Assembly: GCA_027313505.1 (NCBI GenBank)
Contig: DAHVDN010000006.1
Coordinates: forward strand, 1 to 64,000
Direction: 5' to 3'
Length of the DNA: 64,000 nt
Source: Candidatus Dormiibacterota bacterium
GTDB taxonomy: Bacteria; Chloroflexota; Dormibacteria; Aeolococcales; Bog-877
The notes beneath the pieces were generated by a model. It did no database searches. It had not been told where the DNA came from and saw only the letters and a list, made by a program, of their open reading frames with translations. Both the position numbers and the translations under genes were made by a program. Below are positions 1 through 9,871 of the stretch, piece by piece (position 1 is the first letter of the stretch; each line of letters begins with the position of its first letter).

Positions 1-1
1 A

Positions 2-400
2 ATCCAGCCGAAGCTACAGCGCGTACTCGAAACTTCGATGCCGCCCGCTCTTCGGGAGCGGCTAGGCTCGGTCACCGTCCATCAGCTCGGCGCCCTTGGC
101 TTCCTCCCGCCCACCGGGGCGACGATGCGCCAGTTTGCCGAGGCAGTTGGAATAAGTGGGGCCGCGGCCACTGCCCTGGCTGATCGCATGATCAAGCAGG
201 GGCTAGCCGAGCGCAGATCGGATCCAGGGGACCGCCGGACAGTCTTACTCGCCCCCACGGAGCAGGCGTTGAAGCTGCTGTCCGCTTTTCGCGTCTGGCA
301 GCGCGAGGCGATGGCCGTCGTGTTGGGCAGGCTGGAGCCAGCGCAACTGGCGATCTTCGCCGAGGTTTTGACCGTGCTCTCAGAGCAGCCACTTGTCTGA
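2..400 (+). CDS. MarR-family transcriptional regulator, 5' end cut by the window
   Basis: The frame is open from base 2, so the true start probably lies outside the window; the first internal ATG is at 38. The visible part has the MarR winged-helix layout: a helix with the VTVHQLGAL segment, the recognition helix region GISGAAATALADRMIKQGL, and the wing motif RRSDPGDRRTVLL followed by a C-terminal dimerisation helix. MarR proteins are dimeric DNA-binding repressors or activators, often ligand responsive. It overlaps the next gene by 8 bases, so the two are probably co-transcribed. The ligand and targets cannot be read from the sequence. Confidence 0.8.
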   Translation: MQPKLQRVLETSMPPALRERLGSVTVHQLGALGFLPPTGATMRQFAEAVGISGAAATALADRMIKQGLAERRSDPGDRRTVLLAPTEQALKLLSAFRVWQREAMAVVLGRLEPAQLAIFAEVLTVLSEQPLV

Positions 401-896
401 CGGAGGGCGGCGGGGGGACGGCTCGGAAGGGCCGGCCACCGTGCCGGAGGGCGACCCGTTGGTCGACTTGTGGATGGCCTCCCAGTTGCTGCTGGAGAGG
501 TCATATTTCCGTTCTCTTGGGGACAGCGGGGGGAGACGTCTTAGGCTGCTAACCTTGATTGAGCTTGACACCGTGACGCAACTCGACGACGCCGGGCAGA
601 CCGCTGCCGCTATAGCCGAGTCCCTGAGAGTCGACCTGGCGACGGCTAGAAAGGTCATCAACCGCTTGGCCAGGCGGGGACTCGTACGGCGGCAACGAGC
701 CAGCGACAAGCAGTGGATGGTGCTGCGTACCGAAGCGGCTGACCAACTCATAGCGATGCTTCGGCGCACTCAGATCGATCTCGTCTCCAGCGTTCTTGAT
801 CGCTTGGACGTGCGATTGAGGACCGCACTGGTCGACCTCATGTCCAGAGGACCGCTTTCGATCGGTGAGCGTAGTCACCGATCCCCGTCTGAGTAG
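393..896 (+). CDS. MarR-like winged-helix protein
   Basis: The 167-residue product starts at a TTG that overlaps the end of the preceding MarR gene; a later GTG near 441 is an alternative start. A winged-helix core is visible at about residues 60-125: AAIAESLRVDLATARKVINRL, then GLVRRQRASDKQWMVLR, followed by an amphipathic helix. The first 20 or so residues are Gly/Asp-rich and look disordered. Similarity to MarR is weaker than in its neighbour. The tandem, overlapping arrangement suggests two regulators made together, possibly acting as a pair; this is inference. Confidence 0.65.
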   Translation: MSDGGRRGDGSEGPATVPEGDPLVDLWMASQLLLERSYFRSLGDSGGRRLRLLTLIELDTVTQLDDAGQTAAAIAESLRVDLATARKVINRLARRGLVRRQRASDKQWMVLRTEAADQLIAMLRRTQIDLVSSVLDRLDVRLRTALVDLMSRGPLSIGERSHRSPSE

Positions 897-1006
897 AGCT
901 GCCTCGTCTGGCGACACACATAGGCTAGGTCCGAAGGCCCGCCCGCGCCAGTTCAAGGCTGTACCCGACATCGATGGTCAGGGGCACAAGGGGCCACAAG
1001 AAGGAG

Positions 1007-1034
1007 TGGACCCGAGCGGGCCCTTGCATATACT
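1007..1034 (+). promoter_or_regulatory. Putative leaderless promoter of the YggT gene
   Basis: A -10 hexamer TATACT lies at 1029-1034 with a weaker -35, TGGACC, at 1007-1012 and a 16-base spacer. Only six bases separate the -10 from the GTG at 1041, so transcription would begin at or within a base or two of the start codon. No Shine-Dalgarno sequence is seen before that GTG. Confidence 0.5.
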
Positions 1035-1040
1035 GCCCTG

Positions 1041-1610
1041 GTGAACATAGCCGCAGTGTTGCTTGGCGATCTGGCTACTCTCCTCGATATCTACGCTCTC
1101 TGCATCTTGGTTTGGGCACTCCTGACATTTTTTCCTGGAGGATCTGGAAGTGCCATCGGAAGGCTGCTCGACGACCTAGTTCTTCCCGTGATACGCCCCC
1201 TTCGGCGCGTCCTGCCCGGGATGGGTGGGATGGACTTCTCACCACTACTGGCGATAGTGATCACCTATGCGCTGGCGGACGCCTTCCAAAGTGTCGCCCA
1301 GAACGGCTTCCTTAATCCCGTAGCGGCGATAGTCTCGGTGCTGCTGCAGTTCATCATGGCGGTGCTGCTGGTGATTCTGCTGCTGCTGCTGGTCCGTGTC
1401 CTCCTGGGCATCCTTCACGTCGACCCCTGGCACCCCTTGGTTTTCGCGATCCGACGGATCACCGACAGCTTTGTCGACCCGATTGCGAAACTGACGAGAA
1501 GCAGGGGCGAGCGCGCTGCCATCGCCGCCTTCGTGGTCTTCCTGCTGCTCTACATCGGCATCGTCCAGATCCTCTTTCCGATCATCCAGACAGGTGCCAA
1601 TCGGCTCTGA
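1041..1610 (+). CDS. YggT-family integral membrane protein with two YggT domains
   Basis: The 189-residue protein contains two successive YggT units. The first (about residues 10-85) has a transmembrane helix, the PVIRPLRRVLPGMGGMDFSP segment and a second helix. The second (about 100-185) has a very Leu/Val-rich helix, then FVDPIAKLTRSRG and a last helix, giving about four membrane spans. YggT proteins are small inner-membrane proteins, linked in some bacteria to osmotic or potassium tolerance and often near division genes; the biochemical role is unclear. The start is GTG without a ribosome site, consistent with the leaderless promoter just upstream. It converges on dnaE, 12 bases away. Confidence 0.85.
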   Translation: MNIAAVLLGDLATLLDIYALCILVWALLTFFPGGSGSAIGRLLDDLVLPVIRPLRRVLPGMGGMDFSPLLAIVITYALADAFQSVAQNGFLNPVAAIVSVLLQFIMAVLLVILLLLLVRVLLGILHVDPWHPLVFAIRRITDSFVDPIAKLTRSRGERAAIAAFVVFLLLYIGIVQILFPIIQTGANRL

Positions 1611-1622
1611 GGGTCTGGGCGG

Positions 1623-4600
1623 TCATCGAGCTGCCACGCTGCCCCTGGGGCGGAAGCGCTGCGGGGGTGGCGCCACCGCACGCAGGGTTTCCACCCTGTA
1701 GGAGGAGGGCCCGCAGAGGGCAGCCACCTTAGCTGCCAACTCCTGGCTGGGGTTGACTCGATGACCCTCCCCTAGCTGCACTTCATGTATCCCTTCCTGG
1801 TCCCGCATGTGCAGCACCACCGGCGCCTCCCCGCTGTGCTCGGCCAACCTCGCGGCCAGTGAGCTGAGGAGCTCGTCGGTCAGCTGTGGGGGGGTGATGT
1901 GAACAACGGCATCTGGCGTCCATCCCTGAAGCTCAGGTGCATCCAGGGCGAAAATCTCCTCGGCGATGACTCTTGACTCCTCCGACTCCTCTGGAGAACT
2001 GTCAGGATCGACCCCGTCGAGAGGTTCCGGATTGCTCGACCGCTGTCCCGAGGTTCCGCCCTGGCCCGGTCGGGGCCCTATCTCCACCCTACCGCGTACC
2101 ACGATCACTGCATCAGGATGGAGAAGATCGACTGCCTTTTGGAAGACCTTGGGAAATATGACCACCTCGCAGACTCCGGTGAGATCTTCCAAGGAGGCGA
2201 AGGCCATCGCGTCGCCCTTGCGATTCTGCACTCTGCGAAATTCTCGTAGCGACCCACCCACCTGAACCAACCGTCCCTCCAATCCCCCAAGGTGCGTCAA
2301 CGTGGTGTCTGTCACGCTGCGCAGCTGGTCCCCGATCTGCTGAAGTGGATTCTGGCTGAGATACATACCCAGAAGCTCCCGTTCCCACAGTAATCGCTCA
2401 CGTTCCGCCTCGGGATTGAGCACGACTTCTCCCGGAGGCGTCAGGCCTCCACCTGGCCCATCCTGGTTGACACCTGTGTCGAGGTCGAAGAGGGCAATCT
2501 GACCTGATTCCCGGTCCCTCGCGGCCTGCTCAGCCCGGCGCATCGCTTGGTCCAGTTGGGCAAGCTGCCAGCCACGGTCTCCCAGGGCATCGCAGGCCCC
2601 GCTGCGGATGAGCGCCTCCAGGACCCTCCGATTCAGATCCCGGCCGCGGACCCGACTGCAGAGATCAACCAGGGAGGTGAAGGGCCCCCGCTGTTGCCGA
2701 TCAGCAACGATGGCCCTGGCAGCCCCCTCACCTACGTTCTTGATCTGCTGCAGCCCATAGATGATCCGGCCACCCGAAGCGTCCGCATCGGCTTCAGGCA
2801 ACACTGCGCTGAAGGCCGGCTCAGAGAAGTTCACGTCCGGAGGGAGCACCTCAATCTGGCGCTCCCGGGCATCGAGTATGACCCGCTTGACACGGTCGAA
2901 GTCCCCAGCACGGCTGTTGAGCAACGCCGTCATGTACTCGAGCGGATAGTTGGCCTTGAAGTAGGCTGTCTGGTAGCTGATGAGGCCGTAAGCCACGGAG
3001 TGAGCTTTGTTATATCCGTAGCCGGAAAAGAAGTCTATGAACTCAAAGAGCTCCATAGCGGTTTTTTCCGGCACACCGCGCGCCAGGGCTCCCCTCATGA
3101 ACCCTTCACGCTGCGCCGCCATCTTCACCTTGTCCTTCTTGCCCATGGCGGCACGGAGCAGATCCGCCTCCCCAAGGCTGAAGCCGGCAGCAGCCGACGC
3201 GATCTGCATGACCTGGTCCTGGTAGAGGATCACGCCATGGGTTTCCTCCAGGATCGGCTGGAGCTCGGGGAGCAGGTAATGGATCGGCTCGTCACCCCTC
3301 CGCCGCTTCATGTAGAGCGGGATGACCCCCCCCTCGATGGGACCCGGCCGGTTCAGGGCAACAGCGGCGGCCAGATCCTCGATCGATTTGGGTCTCATGT
3401 CCATCACGATCCGTCGCCCGCCTTCGGCCTCGAGCTGAAACACTCCCATCGTGTCCCCGCTGCTCAGAAGCTCGTAGGTGGCCCGGTCCTCAAGGTCGAT
3501 TCCGTCAAGCTCCGGGCGAGATCCCCTTAGTCGCTCGATATGGTCGAGCGTCTCCTCCAAGACTGTGAGATTCTCGAGCCCCAGGAAGTCCATCTTCAGG
3601 AGCCCAATCTTCTGGACCCCGTTCATGTCGAACTGGGTCACTACAGCGTCCCTGTTGGTGGTGGCGCGCTGAAGTGGAATGTAATCCATCAGCGGGCCAG
3701 GGGCAATCACCACCCCTCCCGCGTGAGTTCCGGCATTGCGAGCGATGCCCTCCAGCCGCTGAGCAGTGTCCAGCAGCCGCTTGGCCCAGTCCTCCAACTC
3801 GTAAACGTCACGGAGTTCCTTGGACTCCTGCAGCGCGCCGGCCAAGGTAGTCCCGGGCCGAGCGGGTACCAACTTAGCAAGCCGATCGACCTCGGGAAGC
3901 GGCACATTGAGCACCCGCCCCACGTCGCGAATGGCCGCCCTCGCAGCCATGGTCCCATAGGTCACAATCTGGGCCACCCGGTCGCTTCCGTACTTGGCGG
4001 TCACATACTCGATGACTCGCCCACGACCCTGAACGTCAAAGTCGATGTCAATATCTGGCATCGAAACTCTCTCAGGGTTCAGAAAGCGCTCAAAGGTGAG
4101 GCCGTAGTGGATTGGGTCGAGCGACGTGATCCCGAGGCTGTAGCTCACCAAACTCCCGGCCGCCGACCCGCGCCCAGGCCCAACCTTGACTCCGACTTCG
4201 CGTCCAGCCTTGGTGAAGTCCCAGACGATGAGGAAGTAGGCAGCAAATCCGGTCTGTCGAATCACCTCCAGCTCGAAGTCAAGCCGCCGCTGGTATTCCT
4301 CTGGGGGATCTCCCCCACAGCGCGTCCGCAGACCACTCTGGGCCGCATGCCGAAGTTGGGTGTCGGCGTCTTCTCCGCTGGCGACCTCGTATCGCGGCAG
4401 CAACAGCTGGTTGAGAGCGGGCTGAAAACTACAGCGGCCTGCGATGGCCGCACTATTGGACACCGCCTCCAGGCAGTATTCAAACTTGGCCGCCATCTCC
4501 TCCGCAGAGCTGAGATAGAAGTGCGGACCTGCAAAACGCAGTCTCCGCTCGTCCTCCAGTCTGCTCCCGGTCTGAATGCAAAGCAGCACGTCGTGAGCCT

Positions 4601-5252
4601 CAGCATCGTCGGCGTCGACGTAATGGCAGTCGTTGGTCGCCACCAGCGGCAGGCCAGTGGCCCGGGCAAGCTCCAAAAGGCCCTCACGGACCCGCTCCTC
4701 CTCTGGCATCCCGTGGTCCTGAAGCTCGAGAAAGTACGAATCGGCACCCATGATCTCCGAGTACTCCGAAGCCAGAGAGCGGGCGCCGGCCATGTCTCCT
4801 GCAAGGAGCCGCTGAGGGACGTCGCCGCCGATGCACCCAGAAAGTGCGATCAGGCCGCCGGCATGTTCTGCCAGCAGTTCCCGGTCGATTCGGGGCTTGT
4901 AATAGAACCCCTCCAGGTGAGCACGACTCACCAACTTCATCAGGTTCGAATACCCCTGCCCGTCTCTCGCGAGCAGGATCAGATGGGAAGGGTCCCGGTC
5001 TACCCGACCCTCCTTCTGCAGTCGAGAGCGAGCCGCGACGTAAACCTCGCAGCCAATTATGGGATTGACGCCAGCCTCGTGAGCGGCCTCGTAGAACTCG
5101 ATGGCCCCCGCGAGAACCCCATGGTCGGTGATGGCGATGGAGGTCTGCCCGAGGTCGCGCGCCCTAGCCACGAGCCCCTTGATCCTGGCCGCTCCGTCGA
5201 GGAGCGAGTACTCGGAGTGGGTGTGAAGGTGGGCGAAGTCTACCGAGGACAT
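1623..5252 (-). CDS. dnaE: DNA polymerase III alpha subunit (DnaE type)
   Basis: This is the replicative polymerase catalytic subunit, 1209 residues from the ATG at 5252. The frame stays open to 5324, but the family N-terminus starts at MSSVDFAHLHTHSEYS, so 5252 is chosen. The order is PHP domain (1-~215), palm/fingers with GRGSAAGS (~361-367) and catalytic aspartates in PDIDIDF (D400, D402), the third acidic residue in KMDFLGL, then HhH, an OB fold (VQVGGSLREF) and a C-terminal domain. All nine PHP metal ligands known from proofreading DnaE1 enzymes are present (H10, H12, D19, H44, E69, H90, C140, D208, H210). It follows the methyltransferase gene, probably in one transcript. Confidence 0.97.
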   Translation of the reverse strand: MSSVDFAHLHTHSEYSLLDGAARIKGLVARARDLGQTSIAITDHGVLAGAIEFYEAAHEAGVNPIIGCEVYVAARSRLQKEGRVDRDPSHLILLARDGQGYSNLMKLVSRAHLEGFYYKPRIDRELLAEHAGGLIALSGCIGGDVPQRLLAGDMAGARSLASEYSEIMGADSYFLELQDHGMPEEERVREGLLELARATGLPLVATNDCHYVDADDAEAHDVLLCIQTGSRLEDERRLRFAGPHFYLSSAEEMAAKFEYCLEAVSNSAAIAGRCSFQPALNQLLLPRYEVASGEDADTQLRHAAQSGLRTRCGGDPPEEYQRRLDFELEVIRQTGFAAYFLIVWDFTKAGREVGVKVGPGRGSAAGSLVSYSLGITSLDPIHYGLTFERFLNPERVSMPDIDIDFDVQGRGRVIEYVTAKYGSDRVAQIVTYGTMAARAAIRDVGRVLNVPLPEVDRLAKLVPARPGTTLAGALQESKELRDVYELEDWAKRLLDTAQRLEGIARNAGTHAGGVVIAPGPLMDYIPLQRATTNRDAVVTQFDMNGVQKIGLLKMDFLGLENLTVLEETLDHIERLRGSRPELDGIDLEDRATYELLSSGDTMGVFQLEAEGGRRIVMDMRPKSIEDLAAAVALNRPGPIEGGVIPLYMKRRRGDEPIHYLLPELQPILEETHGVILYQDQVMQIASAAAGFSLGEADLLRAAMGKKDKVKMAAQREGFMRGALARGVPEKTAMELFEFIDFFSGYGYNKAHSVAYGLISYQTAYFKANYPLEYMTALLNSRAGDFDRVKRVILDARERQIEVLPPDVNFSEPAFSAVLPEADADASGGRIIYGLQQIKNVGEGAARAIVADRQQRGPFTSLVDLCSRVRGRDLNRRVLEALIRSGACDALGDRGWQLAQLDQAMRRAEQAARDRESGQIALFDLDTGVNQDGPGGGLTPPGEVVLNPEAERERLLWERELLGMYLSQNPLQQIGDQLRSVTDTTLTHLGGLEGRLVQVGGSLREFRRVQNRKGDAMAFASLEDLTGVCEVVIFPKVFQKAVDLLHPDAVIVVRGRVEIGPRPGQGGTSGQRSSNPEPLDGVDPDSSPEESEESRVIAEEIFALDAPELQGWTPDAVVHITPPQLTDELLSSLAARLAEHSGEAPVVLHMRDQEGIHEVQLGEGHRVNPSQELAAKVAALCGPSSYRVETLRAVAPPPQRFRPRGSVAAR

Positions 5253-5334
5253 GGCTCTGCTCAGCTTTGGAATGTCAGAAATGAATCGACACCAGTATCC
5301 GGCATGACCGCCCCTCCCGGCCATCCCAAACGGC

Positions 5335-6603
5335 TCATTTCCGTCTCAAAAGAGCAACCGTCTCGAAGTGATAGGTCTGGGGGAACATGTCTACCAGCCG
5401 AATTTGGTCAAGCTCGTAGGGGCCGAGTCGGCACAGAGCCTCCAGGTCGCGCGCCAGAGCCGAGACCTCGCAGCTCAGATACACCACAGTTGGCGGTCCA
5501 GCCATAGCCAGCCAGCCGGATACCTGGGGAGCCAACCCACTTCTTGGTGGGTCCAACACCGCTACTGTCAAGCCCTCAAGGCCGGGCAGGAGTTCTTCGA
5601 CCGAACCGCAGAGCACCTCAAGAGTTCCCGGCCGATACATCTCCGCGTGGAGTTCGCTAAGGCGAGCGGAAACGGGACTCTGCTCGAGCACGGTCACCCG
5701 CGCACCCTCATCTGCCAACCGAAGGCTGAGCCACCCGGAGCCGCCGTAGGCGTCCACTACCTTGCTGCCCGGAAGCTCCGGCCGGAGCCAGTCGACCACG
5801 GTCTCGTAGAGTCGGTCCAGAGACCCCTGGTTTACCTGGATGAAAGAGTCCGAGTAGACCCGAAAGGACCTCCCGCGGTAGTCAATCTCTGTAGCTTCAC
5901 CGGTCAGGCGCACACCCACTGGATTGCCTGAAGCGGACTCAGAGACGACACGGTCACTCAGACTCGCTTTAGGGCGGCTCTTCACCAGCACCTCGGCCCC
6001 CCCTGCGCCGACCGTAAGTTGAAGGGTCTCGGGATGGCCGCGCTGACCTTTCACCGAGGGGCCCACTGTGCCCAGAACCTGATTGATCGACGGATGGTGA
6101 ATGGGACAGCTTTCCACCTCGACCACCGAGTAGGATCCTCGCTCTGTGAACCCCAGGCCCGACCGACCTGCCAGCAGATGGAACTCACCCCGCCAGCGAT
6201 AGCCCCATGGCTCTGCCGCCCCAAGGGCGTCGGCGCCCTCGGGCATCCGCAGACCGTGCCGCTGGAGCGATTCGGCCAAGACCTCCTCCTTCAGCTCCAG
6301 CTGCAATCGGTAAGAGGCGTGTTGAAGCTGACAACCACCACAGACCCCGAAGTACGGGCACAAAGGAACCACCCGGTCCGATGAAGCGCGGTGGACCACC
6401 ACCGTGTCGGCAAAGGCGTGCCGGCGGTGTACCGAGGTGATCTCAACTGTGACCTCCTCGCCGGGAAGCGCCCCAAATGCAAAGATCACCTGGCCCGCAT
6501 ACCGTCCGAGTCCCAGCCCGCGGTGCACCAGCCGCTCACACTCAATCCGAACCCGACTGCCGCGGGCCAGATGGGGGGTTAGGGCACCAGTGGAGACAGT
6601 CAC
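5335..6603 (-). CDS. 23S rRNA (uracil-5-)-methyltransferase, RlmD/RumA type
   Basis: The 422-residue SAM-dependent enzyme makes 5-methyluridine in RNA. An N-terminal TRAM/OB domain (about 12-70) is followed by an iron-sulfur cysteine set (C82, C88, C91 and a later Cys in ESCPIHHP). The Rossmann methyltransferase domain shows VDAYGGSGWLSLRL for SAM binding, LDPPRSGL, and the catalytic Cys in VYLSCEVSALARDL. The cluster cysteines support RlmD/RumA over TrmA, but RlmCD-type specificity for one or two sites cannot be decided. The start is GTG; gatB ends 16 bases upstream and dnaE follows, so this looks like part of a gatCAB-methyltransferase-dnaE transcript. Confidence 0.88.
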   Translation of the reverse strand: MTVSTGALTPHLARGSRVRIECERLVHRGLGLGRYAGQVIFAFGALPGEEVTVEITSVHRRHAFADTVVVHRASSDRVVPLCPYFGVCGGCQLQHASYRLQLELKEEVLAESLQRHGLRMPEGADALGAAEPWGYRWRGEFHLLAGRSGLGFTERGSYSVVEVESCPIHHPSINQVLGTVGPSVKGQRGHPETLQLTVGAGGAEVLVKSRPKASLSDRVVSESASGNPVGVRLTGEATEIDYRGRSFRVYSDSFIQVNQGSLDRLYETVVDWLRPELPGSKVVDAYGGSGWLSLRLADEGARVTVLEQSPVSARLSELHAEMYRPGTLEVLCGSVEELLPGLEGLTVAVLDPPRSGLAPQVSGWLAMAGPPTVVYLSCEVSALARDLEALCRLGPYELDQIRLVDMFPQTYHFETVALLRRK

Positions 6604-6619
6604 CCGATCCTAGGAGGGG

Positions 6620-8071
6620 TCACTTTCGGGGAAGCCGGTCCCGCAGCAGTTGCCCGACCGCTTTGGGGTTGGCTTTACCGCGGGAGAGCGCCATGACGGC
6701 ACCGACCAACGAGCCCAATGCCCGGTCGTTTCCTCCCTGGTAGTCGGCTGACGCCTTCTGGTTCGCCGCGAGGGCCTCTGCGACCAGCCTCTCCAGCTCA
6801 GCTGTGTCACTCACCTGCCCCAGGCCACGGGCAAGGACAACTGCTGACGGTCGTGCTCCGGTCTCGAAGACCTCGGCAAGAACCTCCTTGGCCACGGCGC
6901 CGCTCACCTGGTCGGTGACGACCATGGTGATCAACTCAGCCAACAGTTCGGGCCGCACCGGGCATCCGGACACCGAAATGTGGGCCGCATTGCACAGCGC
7001 CTGAAGGTTCTGAACCTGCCAGTTCGCGGCTGCAGCGGGAGGTGCCCCCGCAGCGACCACCGACTCGAAATAGGCGGCGTCTAAGGCTGTCTCCGAGATG
7101 AGCCGCGCCTGCTCCTCCGAGAGCGCATACTGCTCCCGAAGCCGACGCCGCGTCGCCATGGGCAGCTCCGGCAGAGCTGCCCGCAGCTCTGCCACGTAGG
7201 CTCTTGAGATCACCAGCGGAGGCAGGTCCGGCTCCGGAAAGTATCGATACTCTTGCGCCTCCTCCTTGCTGCGCTGGGAAACCGTGACCTGCTCCAGCTC
7301 GCTCCACCCCCGGGTCTCCTGGGCCACCGACTGACCCTGATCCAGAAGCTCGGTCTGGCGCGCCACCTCGAAGTCCAGAGCCCGCTGAATACTCCGGAAG
7401 GAGTTCATGTTTTTGACCTCGACCTTGGCCCCGAGCTCGGAGGCGCCCGTCCTGCGCAGGGAAACATTGGCGTCACAACGCAGGCTGCCATCTTCCATAT
7501 TTCCGTCGTTGACCCCCAAATAGATGAGAGTTCGCCGAAGGGCGGCCAAGTAAGCGGGCGCCTCGACGGGGTGCCGGAGATCGGGCTCGCCGACAATCTC
7601 CATCAACGGTACCCCCGCTCGGTTCAGGTCGACCAACGAGAAGGAGGCGTTTTGGATCTCACCAGCGTGGTGCAGGGTGCCCGCGTCCTCCTCAAGGTGA
7701 ACCCGGGTGATGCCGGCCCTGACCAACCGCCCCTCCACCTCAAACTCCAATAGCCCATTCAGCGAGAGGGGCAGGTCGAACTGTGAGATCTGGTAGCCCT
7801 TCGGAAGGTCTGGATAGAAGTAGTTCTTACGATCGAACTTGGAGAATTCCGGAATCTCACAGTTGAGGGCCAGCGCGGTGCGGATCGTTAGCTGCACGGC
7901 AACCTGATTGATTACCGGCAGCGTGCCCGGCAGACCCAGACAGACGGGACAGGTGTTGCTGTTGGGAGCCATCCCCAGGTACTGCGCCCGACAGCCGCAG
8001 AACATCTTGCTCGCAGTCAGTAGCTGCGCATGCACCTCGAGCCCGATCACTGGCTCCCAGATTGAGGTCAT
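6620..8071 (-). CDS. gatB: Aspartyl/glutamyl-tRNA amidotransferase subunit B
   Basis: This is the tRNA-binding and kinase subunit of GatCAB, which converts Glu-tRNA(Gln) and Asp-tRNA(Asn) to the amidated forms using ammonia from GatA. At 483 residues it has the usual length. Signatures include [11 protein letters not shown] near the N-terminus, the zinc-type cysteines around FCGCRAQY and CPVCLGLPG, the Mg/ATP region [16 protein letters not shown] and the C-terminal YqeY-like helical domain ending with [15 protein letters not shown]. Its ATG overlaps the gatA stop as ATGA, so the subunits are translationally coupled. Confidence 0.97.
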   Translation of the reverse strand: MTSIWEPVIGLEVHAQLLTASKMFCGCRAQYLGMAPNSNTCPVCLGLPGTLPVINQVAVQLTIRTALALNCEIPEFSKFDRKNYFYPDLPKGYQISQFDLPLSLNGLLEFEVEGRLVRAGITRVHLEEDAGTLHHAGEIQNASFSLVDLNRAGVPLMEIVGEPDLRHPVEAPAYLAALRRTLIYLGVNDGNMEDGSLRCDANVSLRRTGASELGAKVEVKNMNSFRSIQRALDFEVARQTELLDQGQSVAQETRGWSELEQVTVSQRSKEEAQEYRYFPEPDLPPLVISRAYVAELRAALPELPMATRRRLREQYALSEEQARLISETALDAAYFESVVAAGAPPAAAANWQVQNLQALCNAAHISVSGCPVRPELLAELITMVVTDQVSGAVAKEVLAEVFETGARPSAVVLARGLGQVSDTAELERLVAEALAANQKASADYQGGNDRALGSLVGAVMALSRGKANPKAVGQLLRDRLPRK

Positions 8072-9552
8072 ACGGGAGACTCGAGGTTGGCGTGTCCCGC
8101 TGGCCGGATCTGCCAGATTTGGGCCATCTCCTCAATAGTCGCCGCAACCTGAAAACATGTCGCCTCACCCATATAGGGTGCCAACACTTGAAGCCCGACC
8201 GGCAAGCCGCCGGCAAAGCCGGCCGGCACCGACATTCCTGAGACGCCAGCGAGATTCGCCGGGAGGGTTAGCAGATCCGTGGCGTACATCGCCAGGGGAT
8301 CTGCCAATCGTTCTCCAATACGGAACGCGGTGGTTGGGGCGGTGGGCGATATCAGACAGTCCACCTCTTTGAACACCTGTTCAAAATCCTGAGAGACCAA
8401 GGTCCTGACCTTCTGAGCACGGAGGTAGTAGGCGTCGTAGTAACCGCTGCTCAGGACATAGGTACCCAGCGCGATCCTGCGCCGCACCTCTGGTCCGAAC
8501 CCCAGGTGACGGGCGCTCTCATATGCTGCCATCAGATTGGGGGCGGACCCGAAGCCCGGCCCAAACCTGACGCCATCCATCCGCGCGAGGTTGCTGCTGA
8601 CCTCCGCCGGCGCTATGACGTAATAGGCGGCGAGAGCGTATTCGGTGCTTGGCAGGGATACCTCCGAAAGTCGCGCTCCCGCAGCTTCCAGGCGGGAGAC
8701 CGAGATATCGAAGACATCCCTTACCCCCGGCTCAATCTCCATTGAGAGGTACTCCTTGGGGATTCCGACTCGGAGCCCGGAGACACCGGCTTTCAGGGCG
8801 CCGCGAAGGTCTCCAAGAGGAGCGCTCGATGAGGTGCTGTCGCGGGCGTCCAAACCCGCAATCACCTCCAGCACCAACGCCGCGTCCTCAACTGTCTTGG
8901 TGAGTGGGCCAACCTGGTCCAGAGAGCTGGCAAAAGCGATCAGGCCGTAGCGACTCACCCTCCCGTAACTTGGTTTCACTCCAACGACCCCGCAGAAGGA
9001 GGCCGGCAGTCGAATGGATCCACCGGTGTCCGTGCCCAACGCGGCCGACACCATACGGGCCGCAACGGCCACCGCGGACCCGCCGCTGCTGCCGCCGGGC
9101 ACGCGATCGGTAGCCCACGGGTTCCTTGTGGTTTGGAAAGCAGAGTTCTCGTTGGAGCTTCCCATGGCAAACTCGTCGCAGTTCAGCTTTCCCAGACCAA
9201 CGGCTCCCGCCGCCTCCATCCGCTCGATGGCGGTGGCGCTATAGGGCGGAATGAAACCCGTCAGGATCCGGCTCCCAGCGGTCGTCTCCACCCCTTTGGT
9301 GCAGAGCACGTCCTTATAGGCCACCGGAATCCCTAGTAAGGGGGATCTGTTGCCGGTATCCTCAGCTAGCTGCCTGTCGGCTTTAGCCGCCTGAGCCATC
9401 GCCGCCTCGGCCGTGGTCCTGAGGAAGGCTCCAAGCTCCCCATCAACGGTCCTGGTGTCCGCCAGTGCGGACTCCGTCAACTCCACCGAGGAGAACTCTC
9501 CCGTCCGCAACCCACGGCCAAGTTCAACTATTGATCGATCGAGAAGGGTCAC
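8068..9552 (-). CDS. gatA: Aspartyl/glutamyl-tRNA amidotransferase subunit A
   Basis: This is the glutamine-hydrolysing subunit of GatCAB and an amidase-signature enzyme. The Ser-cisSer-Lys triad can be assigned as K80 (VAYKDV), cis-Ser S155 (GGSSGGS) and S179 (DTGGSIR), counting from the GTG at 9552. The frame runs open to 9651, but that extension is low-complexity. GTG 9552 overlaps the gatC stop as GTGA and gives the canonical N-terminus, so it is chosen. The length of 494 residues is normal. The order gatC-gatA-gatB with overlaps implies a stoichiometric operon. Confidence 0.97.
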   Translation of the reverse strand: MTLLDRSIVELGRGLRTGEFSSVELTESALADTRTVDGELGAFLRTTAEAAMAQAAKADRQLAEDTGNRSPLLGIPVAYKDVLCTKGVETTAGSRILTGFIPPYSATAIERMEAAGAVGLGKLNCDEFAMGSSNENSAFQTTRNPWATDRVPGGSSGGSAVAVAARMVSAALGTDTGGSIRLPASFCGVVGVKPSYGRVSRYGLIAFASSLDQVGPLTKTVEDAALVLEVIAGLDARDSTSSSAPLGDLRGALKAGVSGLRVGIPKEYLSMEIEPGVRDVFDISVSRLEAAGARLSEVSLPSTEYALAAYYVIAPAEVSSNLARMDGVRFGPGFGSAPNLMAAYESARHLGFGPEVRRRIALGTYVLSSGYYDAYYLRAQKVRTLVSQDFEQVFKEVDCLISPTAPTTAFRIGERLADPLAMYATDLLTLPANLAGVSGMSVPAGFAGGLPVGLQVLAPYMGEATCFQVAATIEEMAQIWQIRPAGHANLESPV

Positions 9553-9866
9553 TGGATCGCCGGGACCCGGAGGAGACCGGCCTCCTGACTGGCGGCATTC
9601 GCAAGTGCATCCCCCTGACTCAGGCCCTCCAAAACCACGTCTGGTCGACAAACATTGGTGAGGCCTCCGACCTGGGCAGTCGGGTCCACCCGGTCGGTAT
9701 CGGCTTCAGCCAGCTTGTCCACAGCCGCCACTATCGCCCCCAGCTGGGAGCCCAATCTCTGTAGCTCGTCATCTGAGAGGCCAAGGCGCGACAAGCGGCT
9801 GAGCCGTGCCACCTGCTTTGGGTCGATTCCGGCGGGGTCGCTAAGGTTCGTATGTTCGATGGCCAC
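9549..9866 (-). CDS. gatC: Aspartyl/glutamyl-tRNA amidotransferase subunit C
   Basis: This small subunit wraps around GatA and stabilises its contact with GatB. The protein (105 residues from GTG 9866) has the family pattern DPKQVARLSRLSRLGLSDDE near the start, then VDKLAEADTDRVDP and the downstream RPDVV segment. A TTG at 9893 is the alternative start, but GTG 9866 fits the family and sits just behind a consensus -10 element. It is first in the gatCAB operon and is divergent from an uncharacterised gene whose GTG lies only 5 bases away. Confidence 0.92.
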   Translation of the reverse strand: MAIEHTNLSDPAGIDPKQVARLSRLSRLGLSDDELQRLGSQLGAIVAAVDKLAEADTDRVDPTAQVGGLTNVCRPDVVLEGLSQGDALANAASQEAGLLRVPAIQ

Positions 9867-9871
9867 TGACA

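Noticed and set aside
974..1315. Plus-strand frame overlapping the YggT gene
   Set aside because: It is out of frame with a clear YggT protein and its product has no membrane or domain features.
3540..5507. A 655-codon plus-strand frame opposite dnaE
   Set aside because: It mirrors a strongly conserved polymerase gene and its product has no recognisable domain; long antisense frames are expected in high-GC DNA.
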